64,000 bases of DNA from an uncultured Bacteroidales bacterium (GCA_937914945.1 CALGJF010000067.1:1-64000), one strand, 5' to 3'; positions 28,001 to 36,915 are shown, counted from the stretch's first letter. Numbers and translations: made by a program. The notes: generated from the letters alone by a model not told the origin.

Positions 28001-30028
28001 CTACACCAAGCCACCGTCAATGGTATAACCATTGGGGTATATGAGCAACACGCTTGTTTCGCGATAGTCGCGTTGCAACTGCACAAACACATGGTCGAGC
28101 GAGGGGCGGAACGAGATTGAGCCGCGACGGGCACTCACAATAATGAGCAGATGGTCGCTGGCTATTATGCGCGAAAGACGTTTAAGGTCGTTGCCACCAT
28201 CGGTTTCACAGAACTCGCAACTGATGGGAACCGAATCTTTTTTAAGTTTTCTGCGTATGTGCGCCATGGTATCCACATGACCATGATATATAATTTTGCA
28301 ACCAAGCCCCACCGCCATGCGAGCTGTCTCCTCAACCCAATGCTGGAAACCGGCCTCAAACTCAGCCTTGGCAGGGAATGTTATATGTATGCAACGTATT
28401 GTATTGAGCGGAATATTTATACGTGCCATAATAATCTGTGTGTTTATGCCATTGAGCAATTCGGGCAACACACCGCCAAGGAACGAGTCGTTGGCAGTCT
28501 CCTTTTGATGAAAGCCCACTATGAGTTCGCGGTAATAGTTCTCCTTCATCTCATGGATAATTCCATAAGAGAGGTTGGTGGTGAGGCGCACCTTGGTGAG
28601 CAACGGCACATTGACAGAGGCGGCTATATCGGCAGCCTTGTCGAGCACCTTCTGGGCACGCTCGCGCATCTTCTCATCTTCGTCGAGCACCACATTCACC
28701 GCCGAAAGGGGCACCTTGGTATCCTCTTTGCGCAACAGGAGGGCGAGATCCATGAGCCTATCCACCATGTTAGGGTTGGCAAGAGCAAGCAGCATCTTCT
28801 TCGATGTGTTGGCAGGCTTATCGGTTACATCGCCCGACACCGCTATGCGACGTGCCGTGCGGTCGGTAACAACGGAACTTACTATGCACGTTACCAATAT
28901 GAGCAGAATAGTGCCGTTGAGAACATCTTCGCTCAGAAGAGGGGTACCATTGGGCAGTATTATCTTGTGTCCCACAATGGCAGCAGCAAGCGTGGCTGCC
29001 GCCTGCGATGTGCTGAGACCAAACATCAGATACTGTTCGTGGGCCGACATCTTGTATGCACGAGCAGTAATCCACGAGGCAATAGCTTTGCCTGTGAGGG
29101 CTGTAACTATCATCACCGTAGCAACAAACAATGCCGTGAAATTACCGAAAAGCACATGCAGATTTATCATCATACCCACACCTATAAGAAAATATGGGAT
29201 AAAAATAGCATTGCCCACAAAATCTATACGCCGCATCAATGGCGAGGTGTGCGGTATCAGACGGTTAAGCACCAGACCGGTGATAAATGCGCCCAAAATC
29301 CCCTCCATGCCGGCAAGTTCCATGAGCCCGGCACCCAAGAATAGCAACGCCATCACAAATATGTACTGTATTACACCATCGTTGTATTTCTTGAAAAAAT
29401 AGCGTGCTATGCGCGGAAAAAGAAATATTATAATCGCCGTTATGGCTATGAGCTTCACCATGAGCAGGACAAAGAACCACACATCGGATTTGCCCGTAAA
29501 CATACCGCTTATTACAGCAAGCACAAAAAGTGTAAGCGTATCGGTTATCATGGTGCCGCCCACCACAAAATTAACGCAACGCAGGCGCGACAGACCATAG
29601 CGTGCCACTATGGGGTAAGACAACAATGTATATGAAGCATACATACTCGCAAGCAACACCGATGTTATGATGCCATATTTAAGAATAACCATGTTGGTGA
29701 AGATACCGAGCGCAATGGGCAGGGCAAAAACCGACAACCCAAGCAACAGAGCGCCACCCTTTGCCTGCTTCATCTCCTGCAGGTTTATCTCAAGGCTGGC
29801 AAGGAACATTATATAGTACAGACCCACCTTGCCAAAGAGTTCAAAGCTATCGTCGCGAGCAAGGATATTCAATCCGTTGGGGCCTACGAGAAGGCCCGCA
29901 AGAATCATACCTATGATATGCGGCAAATGCAATTTGTTAAAAAGCAAGGGGGCGAACAATATTATACAAAGAACACCCAGGAATATCCATGTGGGGTCGG
30001 TAACGGGAAATAGAGCCTGCCAATTCAT
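28001..30028 (-). CDS. CPA2-type cation/proton antiporter with a C-terminal cytoplasmic domain
   Basis: The 675-residue protein has about 12 membrane helices (roughly 15-400) with Kef/NhaA-like features: LPHIIGMILAGLLVGPNGL, the GFG-like EGILGAFITGLVLNR segment and repeated TM pairs. A soluble C-terminal region of about 260 residues resembles two universal-stress-protein-like halves, which in other CPA2 members regulate transport. The transported ion (Na+ or K+) cannot be decided. The gene starts 18 bases after the DUF3078 gene, suggesting one transcript. Confidence 0.87.
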   Translation of the reverse strand: MNWQALFPVTDPTWIFLGVLCIILFAPLLFNKLHLPHIIGMILAGLLVGPNGLNILARDDSFELFGKVGLYYIMFLASLEINLQEMKQAKGGALLLGLSVFALPIALGIFTNMVILKYGIITSVLLASMYASYTLLSYPIVARYGLSRLRCVNFVVGGTMITDTLTLFVLAVISGMFTGKSDVWFFVLLMVKLIAITAIIIFLFPRIARYFFKKYNDGVIQYIFVMALLFLGAGLMELAGMEGILGAFITGLVLNRLIPHTSPLMRRIDFVGNAIFIPYFLIGVGMMINLHVLFGNFTALFVATVMIVTALTGKAIASWITARAYKMSAHEQYLMFGLSTSQAAATLAAAIVGHKIILPNGTPLLSEDVLNGTILLILVTCIVSSVVTDRTARRIAVSGDVTDKPANTSKKMLLALANPNMVDRLMDLALLLRKEDTKVPLSAVNVVLDEDEKMRERAQKVLDKAADIAASVNVPLLTKVRLTTNLSYGIIHEMKENYYRELIVGFHQKETANDSFLGGVLPELLNGINTQIIMARINIPLNTIRCIHITFPAKAEFEAGFQHWVEETARMAVGLGCKIIYHGHVDTMAHIRRKLKKDSVPISCEFCETDGGNDLKRLSRIIASDHLLIIVSARRGSISFRPSLDHVFVQLQRDYRETSVLLIYPNGYTIDGGLV

Positions 30029-30046
30029 ATACCTGTATTTTACAAA

Positions 30047-31336
30047 TTACCACGAGTATGTAAAGCCCATTGTCATATACTCCTTCAACTGCCAATAACC
30101 ATGTTTGTTGTCCTTGAGCCCGGGCGAACTGTCATCGAAACGAGTGTGCACAAGCATAGAAACCGAGAAATAGCGTGTCAGTTTAATGTCGAACTTGTTT
30201 TCCCACGAGAAGAACGAGCGGGCATAGTTGGTATAGAACTCGGCACGCGACCACCAATTCAATATTTTGAAGAATGTTGCCGAAGGCACCTCAACTATCA
30301 GCTGTGTACCGAAGTCCTCTCTGTGGTGGCGTCCCGTCCTTATACCATAACGCGATACAAGGTTATCGTATCGCACATACTTGTAGTTATATGCCGACAA
30401 GGGGGCAAGGAACACCGACAGGGATATATTCTTCCACTGCGGTTTGTAGTTTACACCGACAGAGAAGGTTGCATCAAACGGAGCCATGAATTTAGATACA
30501 AAGTCATAACTGTTGCTTGGATAGTTGGGCAACATCTGCGTTTCGAGCTTGCTCTTCACGGTAATATCGAAATTCTTTACCAATTTATAACCAAGAGTCG
30601 ATTCCAAACGCAGTTTATCGTTATTGGTTTTGAAACTATGCAAGGTGTCGCCTTCTACGGTTGTGAATCCAAGGTTTGCATCGAATTTATTTGTGAATGT
30701 TATCTTATCCTTATCGTCATAATTCATATTAAGCACAAGCACAGCCATCATTACGCGGGAATTTTCACCACCCTGCGACCAGTTAGACGATACATAGTTC
30801 TGGGTAAATTTCAAATCGAAAGAACCCGACACTCGCCAATATGAAGGCTTGTTCACGGTAGTTTTAAGACCACCCGCCACATTGTCGGGCATCACTATCA
30901 CCGGACTCTCCTTCAAATCAATCTTTGCTACATCATTTGTTGTTACAGCCGGTATGGGCGCCTCCTGACGCAACTGTTCTTCAGTTATGAATATTTTACC
31001 CGGATGCTCGCGATACACACTCATAAGCATTGCATCTATTACAGCCGAGCGCTTATCATCGGCTCCAAGAGAGCCGTTGTCTATACCGCTCTCCACACCA
31101 AAGCCACTACCGAAAGCCTTGTTTACCACCGAATTATACAGAACAGGCGACGTAAGCAATTTTATATACACAGGATTGGCACTGACCTCTTCCTCGCCCA
31201 CGCTGCTTGCATACAATGTATCGCAAACAAGCGAGTCAATCTTCGCCTTGAAGTAGTCAACCACATCATTATCACTCTGCGCAAACGCAAAAGACGAGGT
31301 GCCGAGCACCAACAACAGCAGTAAATATTTTTTCAT
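30047..31336 (-). CDS. DUF3078 outer-membrane beta-barrel-like protein
   Basis: The 429-residue protein has a signal peptide (about 1-20, FAFAQ). The C-terminal 270 residues alternate polar and hydrophobic positions with many aromatic strand ends (WSQGGENSRVMMAVLVLNMNY and similar) and finish at an aromatic Trp, which suggests an outer-membrane barrel. This matches the Bacteroidota-specific DUF3078 family, whose function is not established. I chose ATG 31336 because it begins the signal peptide; the upstream extension (to 31393) overlaps the promoter. It is followed by the antiporter gene, so a joint role in ion or envelope homeostasis is possible but unproven. Confidence 0.85.
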   Translation of the reverse strand: MKKYLLLLLVLGTSSFAFAQSDNDVVDYFKAKIDSLVCDTLYASSVGEEEVSANPVYIKLLTSPVLYNSVVNKAFGSGFGVESGIDNGSLGADDKRSAVIDAMLMSVYREHPGKIFITEEQLRQEAPIPAVTTNDVAKIDLKESPVIVMPDNVAGGLKTTVNKPSYWRVSGSFDLKFTQNYVSSNWSQGGENSRVMMAVLVLNMNYDDKDKITFTNKFDANLGFTTVEGDTLHSFKTNNDKLRLESTLGYKLVKNFDITVKSKLETQMLPNYPSNSYDFVSKFMAPFDATFSVGVNYKPQWKNISLSVFLAPLSAYNYKYVRYDNLVSRYGIRTGRHHREDFGTQLIVEVPSATFFKILNWWSRAEFYTNYARSFFSWENKFDIKLTRYFSVSMLVHTRFDDSSPGLKDNKHGYWQLKEYMTMGFTYSW

Positions 31337-31389
31337 AGATATATCGTGTTTACATAGCGAACAAAGGCTGCCATGGCGCCTTTTAATTT

Positions 31390-31398
31390 GCAAAGGTA
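31390..31398 (-). promoter_or_regulatory. -7 promoter element of the DUF3078-antiporter operon
   Basis: Read on the minus strand this is TACCTTTGC, an exact consensus match about 54 bases upstream of the chosen start. Its position supports the ATG at 31336, since a start at 31393 would fall inside the promoter. Confidence 0.65.
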
Positions 31399-31513
31399 CT
31401 ATTTTTTTGCCATATACTCTATAAAATATCTGTTATAAATTAATTTACACAATAAAACAGAGGATTTAGATAATTTTACAAAATAAAGCAGGCGAAAATA
31501 CTTTTATTTTTGC

Positions 31514-31522
31514 TATCTTTGC
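31514..31522 (+). promoter_or_regulatory. -7 promoter element of yidC
   Basis: TATCTTTGC matches the consensus exactly. Its last two bases are the first two bases of the tandem repeat at 31521, so transcripts would begin inside the first repeat unit and carry a leader of roughly 245 bases. Confidence 0.6.
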
Positions 31523-31714
31523 ACCTTGTGCGAAAATGAATGGCACTCGCAGTGAAATATTGAAACAAGTTTCATATCTCGCTCGTTGTTGCCATCATTG
31601 CACTTCGTGCGAAAATGAATGGCACTCGCAGTGAAATATTGAAACAAGTTTCATATCTCGCTCATTGTTGCCATCATTGCACCTTGTGCGAAAATGAATT
31701 GCACTCGCAGTGAA
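31521..31714 (+). repeat. 79-bp tandem repeat (2.5 units) in the yidC leader
   Basis: Units start at 31521, 31600 and 31679; the third stops after 36 bases. Units 1 and 2 differ at only three positions. Each unit encodes three short hairpins: GCAC-nnn-GTGC, CACT-CGC-AGTG and TGAAAC-AA-GTTTCA. The 31394-31772 gap holds this array plus two divergent promoters and no gene. Confidence 0.9.
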
Positions 31715-31772
31715 TAAGAAGACCGTTTTTGCATTATAACATTAAAATTAGCGAAAGAAACAAAAACCGATT

Positions 31773-33704
31773 ATGGATAAAAACAGTATTACAGGATTTG
31801 CACTTATAGGATTGCTCTTTGTGGCATTCTTCTATTTTAACCAACCCAACCCCGAACAAGCACGAGCACAACAGCGTTATCAAGACTCAATAGCAGCCAT
31901 ACAGAGAGCCGAGGAGGTTGCCAAACAAAAAATAATAGCTGCCGAGGAGGCCGCCATAGAAGAACAGAAGAACGACAGTGCATCATTCTTCTTCAACGTA
32001 CTGAATGGTACCGAGGAGCAGGTAACACTCTCCAACGATAAGGTAAAGATTGAGCTATCCACATTGGGTGGCAAAATAACCTCTGCCACACTCTTTGGCT
32101 ACAAAGACCAGGAAGGTAACGACCTCACCCTCTTTAACGACAAGGACAATATCGTGTATGCCGACAGCAGAGGACGCAAGCAGGAGTTCAAGAACCAGAT
32201 GTATTTTACATTTGACGGCAAGGAGAGCAATATTGAGACCAACAACCTCTATTTCACCCCACGCGAGAAGAGCGACAGCAGCGTGGTGATGCGCCTTGCA
32301 TTCGCCGAGGATAAATACATAGATTTTGCATACCGATTACTGCCCGGCAGCTACATGGTAAATCTGGCCATAGATGCACACAACATGCAGGGATTCTTCC
32401 CTAGCTCCATGCGCAAAATGGGTATTGGTTGGGAGCAACTGATGCGCCAACAGGAGAAGGGATACAAATTCGAGCAGCAATACTCCACCGTTACATACAA
32501 GATTGCCGACGACGACACCGACTATCTGAGCGAGATGAAGAGCGATGACGAGACACTTGCAGAGCCACTCGACTGGGTCGCATTCAAAAACCAATTCTTC
32601 TCGTGCATTATGATTGCCGGCGAGCAGTTCACCGATGCCTATTTGGAGTCGGACACAATAAACGAAGGCAAAGGATTCTTAAAGGAGTGCTTTGCATCGG
32701 TTTATACTCCCTTCGACCCCACAGGCAAGGTTGCAACAGACATCCAATTCTATTTCGGCCCCAACAAATACTCCGACCTTGTAGCCAGCAACCGCCTTGC
32801 TATAAACAACGACAAAGATTTGGAATTGCAAAAACTGATTTACTTTGGCTGGCCCATTGTACGCTGGATAAACCGTTTCTTTATAATCTACCTGTTCGAT
32901 TGGCTCAACAGCTGGGGGCTTAACATGGGTATCGTGTTGCTCTTGCTCACACTCATTGTAAAGGCTATTGTTTACCCCTTCACATACAAGTCCTATATTT
33001 CATCGGCAAAGATGCGTGCATTAAAGCCATATATAGATGAGATAAACGCAAAATACACAAAGGCCGAAGATGCCCTGAAAAAGCAACAGGAGATTATGGG
33101 ACTATACAGCAAGTATGGCGCAAGCCCCATGGGCGGTTGCCTGCCTATGCTCATACAGATGCCTGTATTCATTGCCATGTTTAACTTTGTGCCAAATGCC
33201 ATAGAACTGCGCCAAGAGAGTTTCCTGTGGGCAAAAGACCTATCTTCGTTTGATGCACTCATCCAGTGGAACACTTCCATCTGGCCCATCGGCAACCACA
33301 TAAGCATCTTCTGTCTGCTATTCTGTATTACACAGATACTGAATACATATTACACATCGAAGATGCAACCCAGCATGGGTGGCTCACCCGAACAGGAACA
33401 ACAGGCAAAAATCATGCGCTGGATGATGTACCTGATGCCCATCATGTTCTTCTTCATCTTCAACGACTACTCTTCGGGCCTTAACTACTACTATTTTGTA
33501 TCTACCCTCATAAGCGTTCTCATTTTCATTTACCTCAGAAGAACAGTTAACGAACAAGATTTGCTTCGCAAGATGGAGGAGTACAACGAAAAGAACAAGA
33601 ACAACCCCAAGAAACAGAGCAACCTGATGGCACGCCTCGAGGCATTGCAGGAGCAACAACAGCGCATGCTCGAGGAACAACAAAGACGTAAAAACAAAAA
33701 ATAA
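31773..33704 (+). CDS. yidC: Membrane protein insertase YidC
   Basis: YidC inserts and folds inner-membrane proteins, alone or with SecYEG. The 643-residue protein has an N-terminal membrane anchor (about 5-24), a large periplasmic beta-sandwich domain (about 60-355) and the five-helix insertase core (about 370-590), with GGCLPMLIQMPVFIAMFNFVPNAIELR and LNYYYFVSTLIS. The tail is basic (ending RRKNKK), as usual for ribosome contact. A small conserved gene follows nine bases downstream. Confidence 0.97.
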   Translation: MDKNSITGFALIGLLFVAFFYFNQPNPEQARAQQRYQDSIAAIQRAEEVAKQKIIAAEEAAIEEQKNDSASFFFNVLNGTEEQVTLSNDKVKIELSTLGGKITSATLFGYKDQEGNDLTLFNDKDNIVYADSRGRKQEFKNQMYFTFDGKESNIETNNLYFTPREKSDSSVVMRLAFAEDKYIDFAYRLLPGSYMVNLAIDAHNMQGFFPSSMRKMGIGWEQLMRQQEKGYKFEQQYSTVTYKIADDDTDYLSEMKSDDETLAEPLDWVAFKNQFFSCIMIAGEQFTDAYLESDTINEGKGFLKECFASVYTPFDPTGKVATDIQFYFGPNKYSDLVASNRLAINNDKDLELQKLIYFGWPIVRWINRFFIIYLFDWLNSWGLNMGIVLLLLTLIVKAIVYPFTYKSYISSAKMRALKPYIDEINAKYTKAEDALKKQQEIMGLYSKYGASPMGGCLPMLIQMPVFIAMFNFVPNAIELRQESFLWAKDLSSFDALIQWNTSIWPIGNHISIFCLLFCITQILNTYYTSKMQPSMGGSPEQEQQAKIMRWMMYLMPIMFFFIFNDYSSGLNYYYFVSTLISVLIFIYLRRTVNEQDLLRKMEEYNEKNKNNPKKQSNLMARLEALQEQQQRMLEEQQRRKNKK

Positions 33705-33713
33705 TATATAACA

Positions 33714-34343
33714 ATGGGATTATTTGATTTTTTCAAAAAAAAGAAAGATAGCGACCAACGCATTGGCGGTATGGAGGATTTCATGACCCTCATACGCGTG
33801 TATTACCAATCGGTGCTTGCAGCAAACCTCGGTATAACTAACATAGGCATGTTGCCCGACCTTGCCACTTTCAAGCGCACACTTAAAGTGGCTACACAAA
33901 ACAACAAGTTAGGCGTTGCCGAAAAGAGCCGTTGCAAAAAGATGCTTGAACAGATTTATGGGCTCAACGACAATTTTTTCAAAGAGATAGACCTCTCTAT
34001 AAAGAAAAATTGCAAGAGAATAAACGATGTGCAGCCCTATCTGTTTACATTCCAAGGATTCAACAACGACCTTATGATGCTTGTGGGCAATCTCATGCAG
34101 TGGAAATTCCGCATACCGTCGATATTCCATAAACTACTCAAAGGCATGACCGAGAAGATTGTAAACGACATTCTCACAAAGAACAGCTGGAAAGACGAGG
34201 CCACCTTCCAAACCGTATATGCAGTGCGTCAATACAAAGAGAAACTCGGCTATTCGGAAGAGTGGATAAGTAACTATGTTTATAAAATAATCACCCTCGC
34301 CAAGAAGGAGCCACGCCCCAACAGCGACGAGATAACAAAATAA
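33714..34343 (+). CDS. Conserved protein of unknown function, cotranscribed with yidC
   Basis: The 209-residue protein begins MGLFDFFKKKKDS, an amphipathic basic start that could touch the membrane. The rest is predicted to be mostly helical (IRVYYQSVLAANLGITN, LMQWKFRIPSIFHKLLKGM), with no signal peptide or membrane helix. I recognise no named domain. It starts nine bases after yidC and ends before a terminator, so it is very probably the second gene of that operon and may serve membrane-protein biogenesis; that role is inference from position only. Confidence 0.8.
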   Translation: MGLFDFFKKKKDSDQRIGGMEDFMTLIRVYYQSVLAANLGITNIGMLPDLATFKRTLKVATQNNKLGVAEKSRCKKMLEQIYGLNDNFFKEIDLSIKKNCKRINDVQPYLFTFQGFNNDLMMLVGNLMQWKFRIPSIFHKLLKGMTEKIVNDILTKNSWKDEATFQTVYAVRQYKEKLGYSEEWISNYVYKIITLAKKEPRPNSDEITK

Positions 34344-34357
34344 CCACCATTATTTAC

Positions 34358-34395
34358 AGAGGCTGCCACGCACACAAGCCGTGCAGCCTCTTTTA
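34358..34395 (+). terminator. Terminator of the yidC operon
   Basis: Arms AGAGGCTGC-C-ACG and CGTG-CAGCCTCT pair with one bulge around a nine-base loop, and TTTTATTT follows, 14 bases after the stop at 34343. Confidence 0.75.
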
Positions 34396-34408
34396 TTTAC
34401 AGGTAACC

Positions 34409-35305
34409 ATGCTTACATTCAAACCAATAACCATAGATGCGATAGAAACGCTCAAAAGTTTTGCAGCCAGGGCACTAACCCACTCGTGCGACTACACGCC
34501 GGGCAACCTTGTCATGTGGGCCGAATATATGCACTACGAATATGCAGTGGAGAGCAACACGCTATTCATACGCTCACTATCGGAGCTCGACCTGGCAACA
34601 CCCGCCTTTCTGCCACCCATAGGCAGCCTGCCACTTAAAGAGAGCATAGCACTATTACAAGAGTATTGCAACCAAATCGATACACCGCTACACATAACAG
34701 CAGCGCCCGAGGAGATTGCCACAGAAATAGCCGCACTACTGCCCCACCACAGCATGAAGGAACTCGACGGTTGGGCCGACTATATACATAGCGCCGAAGA
34801 TATTGCCACACTGCAAGGAAAGGCGCTTAACAAACGCCGCAACCGCAAAAAGAAATTCCTTGCCGACTACCCCGATTACAAATACAAACGCTGTACCACA
34901 GAGGATATACCCGCAGTGGTGGAATTCCTGCTCGGCAAGGGGTGCGATGAGGCCATAATGCGTTGCTACGAGGTACACCAGAGCATAACCACCGTGCGCA
35001 ACCTGCCAATATACTCACAACCGGCAGGCCTGATAAAGATTGACGACAAGGTAGTGGCATTCACGCTTGGCGAGGCGTGGGGCGACATGCTATACATACA
35101 CATTGAAAAAGCCGACAGAGAGTATGCAGGATTAGGCGAAACACTTACCAGCGAATTTGCGGCCGACATAATAGGCGAAATGCCACAAGTAACCCTTATA
35201 AACCGCGAGGAGGACCTCGGGAACGAGGGGCTGCGCCAAGCCAAGCGGGCATACAACCCCATCACCATGCTCAACCGCTACGAGTTCACCCCGAAAGCAG
35301 AATAA
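34409..35305 (+). CDS. DUF2156 (GNAT-like acyltransferase fold) protein
   Basis: The 298-residue cytoplasmic protein matches the DUF2156 pattern found in the C-terminal domain of lysyl-phosphatidylglycerol synthases. It has an N-terminal half with FKPITIDAIETLKSFAARA...SCDYTPGNLVMW, the basic stretch LNKRRNRKKKF and a C-terminal half with DKVVAFTLGEAWGDMLYIHIEKADREYAGLG and NREEDLGNEGLRQAKRAYNP. It lacks the membrane part of MprF, so it may be a stand-alone aminoacyl or acyl transferase of unknown substrate. It is a single gene; the 96 bases after it hold only a diverged repeat-like fragment. Confidence 0.8.
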   Translation: MLTFKPITIDAIETLKSFAARALTHSCDYTPGNLVMWAEYMHYEYAVESNTLFIRSLSELDLATPAFLPPIGSLPLKESIALLQEYCNQIDTPLHITAAPEEIATEIAALLPHHSMKELDGWADYIHSAEDIATLQGKALNKRRNRKKKFLADYPDYKYKRCTTEDIPAVVEFLLGKGCDEAIMRCYEVHQSITTVRNLPIYSQPAGLIKIDDKVVAFTLGEAWGDMLYIHIEKADREYAGLGETLTSEFAADIIGEMPQVTLINREEDLGNEGLRQAKRAYNPITMLNRYEFTPKAE

Positions 35306-35401
35306 TTGCAGCCCCTAAACGAAGATAGGAAAACATGTTACCGACACCCGCGTTCATTAGAGATTCATCATCTTGCGTTACGATGACAGAGCAAATATAA
35401 A

Positions 35402-36001
35402 ATGAAAAGAGCTACGAGCACAACAGCCACGACAGAAAGGCATCCGTGGGAGCCATTTGCACCCGCAAATGCCAAAATACTTTTTTTAGGAAGTTTTCCA
35501 CCACCGCGCATTCGCTGGTCCATGGATTTTTATTACCCCAACATAACCAACGATTTTTGGAAAGTCATAGGCTTGATTTTCTTCGGCGAAAAGGAGCATT
35601 TTATAGAAAAAGCCACCAAGCGGTTCAAGGAAAACGAAATAAAAACATTCCTCATCGAGCAGGGCATCGCCCTCTACGACGCAGCAACGGTTGTACGCCG
35701 TTTGAGCAATAACGCATCCGATGCCAGGCTGCAAATAGTGGAAGCAACCGACATCGCAGCCCTGCTTGCCCGCATGCCCCACTGCCACCACATTGCCGTT
35801 ACAGGCGAGAAAGCCGCGCAAACACTGCTTGCGCCACATCACACCGAACCGCCCAAGATAGGCGAAAGCATAAAAATACACTATGGCGAGCGTTCCATAA
35901 CACTCTGGCGCATGCCATCAACATCGCGTGCCTACCCGCTTGCCCCCGAAAAAAAAGCCCAATACTACCGCACACTGTTCACCGCCACGGGGATATTATA
36001 A
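35402..36001 (+). CDS. Uracil-DNA-glycosylase-superfamily protein
   Basis: The 199-residue protein has the core pattern ILFLGSFPPPRIRWSMDFYYPNITNDFW near the N-terminus, a short helical middle part, VTGEKAAQTL and the C-terminal MPSTSRAYPL motif. These fit the UDG/MUG superfamily (motif 1 here is GSFPP, motif 2 MPSTS). Such enzymes excise uracil or damaged bases in repair. The usual UDG water-activating Asp in GQDPY is absent, so the base specificity is uncertain. It is a single gene with a short tail before the zapB-like operon. Confidence 0.65.
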   Translation: MKRATSTTATTERHPWEPFAPANAKILFLGSFPPPRIRWSMDFYYPNITNDFWKVIGLIFFGEKEHFIEKATKRFKENEIKTFLIEQGIALYDAATVVRRLSNNASDARLQIVEATDIAALLARMPHCHHIAVTGEKAAQTLLAPHHTEPPKIGESIKIHYGERSITLWRMPSTSRAYPLAPEKKAQYYRTLFTATGIL

Positions 36002-36132
36002 TACAAACCACATCACATATTACTTTGCACAACATTCCCGCATTTGCACCACATTTCGCCATATATCCAATAGAGAATTTGGAAATAGCAGGAAAAAAGC
36101 GCACATTTCTTTCAAATATCCAAAAAATCTTA

Positions 36133-36141
36133 TATATTTGC
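36133..36141 (+). promoter_or_regulatory. -7 promoter element of the zapB-like/zapA operon
   Basis: TATATTTGC matches the consensus exactly, about 53 bases before the ATG at 36194. Confidence 0.55.
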
Positions 36142-36193
36142 ATTAAATCGCGAATAGAAAGTACAACATATTCGCAATAATGATTATCGTAGT

Positions 36194-36487
36194 ATGACCG
36201 AAAACGATAGAATAACATTGATGCACTTTGAGCAAAAGCTCCACCTGCTGTTGCACAACCACAAGAAGTTGCAGGAGCGCAACAGCGAGCTCGAATCTCT
36301 TATAGAGCAAAAAGAGAACAGCCTCAAAGAACTGCAGTTGCGTTGCGAATCGTTGGAGAAAAACTACAATAATCTTAAACAGGCAAAGGTAATAACACTC
36401 AGCGATAGCGAAATTGGGCAAACGCGAGAGAGATTATCGAAGCTGGTGCGTGAAATCGACCGATGCATCGAGTCGCTGAAAAAATAA
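36194..36487 (+). CDS. Small coiled-coil protein, ZapB-like by position
   Basis: The 97-residue protein is nearly all coiled coil (heptad-rich residues 8-70, for example KLQERNSELESLIEQKENSLKEL) followed by a short helix with LSKLVREIDRCIESLKK. There is no signal peptide. It lies 20 bases before zapA. In the same arrangement elsewhere a coiled-coil partner supports ZapA at the FtsZ ring, so a divisome role is inferred from context; sequence alone only shows a coiled coil. Confidence 0.8.
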   Translation: MTENDRITLMHFEQKLHLLLHNHKKLQERNSELESLIEQKENSLKELQLRCESLEKNYNNLKQAKVITLSDSEIGQTRERLSKLVREIDRCIESLKK

Positions 36488-36507
36488 CCATTAAAGAGAC
36501 CGGGCAA

Positions 36508-36804
36508 ATGGAAGATAGAGAATTAGGAATCAACCTTATAATTGACGGAATATCGTTCCCGCTCACAGTAAAGGCAAGCGAGGAACCCTACTACCGCCAG
36601 GCGGCGCGTCTTACAAACGACAAGTTGGCTATATACAAAAAATATTTTTCGGGCGAGGGCGACGTGCGTGTTCTCATAATGGCCGCACTCGACATTGCTT
36701 TGGAGAAGGTGAAGCAGACCGACGACGCCGGGTCGGCCGAGGTTTTGAGAAAAGTAAACGAGTTCTCGCGCCTCATTGACAACACTTTGCAAGGAAACAA
36801 GTGA
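36508..36804 (+). CDS. zapA: Cell division protein ZapA
   Basis: ZapA bundles FtsZ filaments at midcell. The 98-residue protein shows the family N-terminal beta-hairpin (LGINLIIDGISFPLTVKASEE), the YYRQAARLTNDKLAIY helix and a C-terminal coiled coil. I chose the ATG at 36508: an in-frame upstream ATG at 36463 would overlap the preceding gene and add unrelated residues. The RNA hairpin and rny follow. Confidence 0.88.
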   Translation: MEDRELGINLIIDGISFPLTVKASEEPYYRQAARLTNDKLAIYKKYFSGEGDVRVLIMAALDIALEKVKQTDDAGSAEVLRKVNEFSRLIDNTLQGNK

Positions 36805-36828
36805 TTCCGCTTTTTTATTTAGAATTCA

Positions 36829-36885
36829 CGCATTGCCGTATTCACAAAGCCGATATAAGAGATCGGGTTTGAGTATCGCAGTGCG
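36829..36885 (+). ncRNA. Structured RNA or long terminator hairpin between zapA and rny (possible 6S RNA core)
   Basis: Outer arms CGCATTGC and GCAGTGCG (36829-36836, 36878-36885) close an imperfect inner stem (around AAAGCCGA at 36846-36853 and TCGGGTTT at 36863-36870) with internal mismatches, and a T-rich tract follows. The 6S RNA gene lies next to zapA in many bacteria. The bulged stem is compatible with a short 6S-type RNA, but a simple terminator of the zapA transcript explains it as well. No independent promoter is clear. Confidence 0.35.
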
Positions 36886-36915
36886 TTTTATTATATATTT
36901 TAATAACGTAACACT

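Noticed and set aside
28151..29344. Open frame of 397 codons on the plus strand
   Set aside because: It is antisense to the CPA2 antiporter gene, and its translation is rich in His, Cys and Arg, as expected from the reverse of hydrophobic codons.
31521..31714. CRISPR array
   Set aside because: The units are contiguous 79-bp tandem repeats without unique spacers, and no cas gene is nearby.
35306..35401. Further copy of the dispersed repeat or a small gene
   Set aside because: Only short, weak similarity to the leuA leader (CCCGCGTTC-n-TTAG) is visible and no open frame fits.
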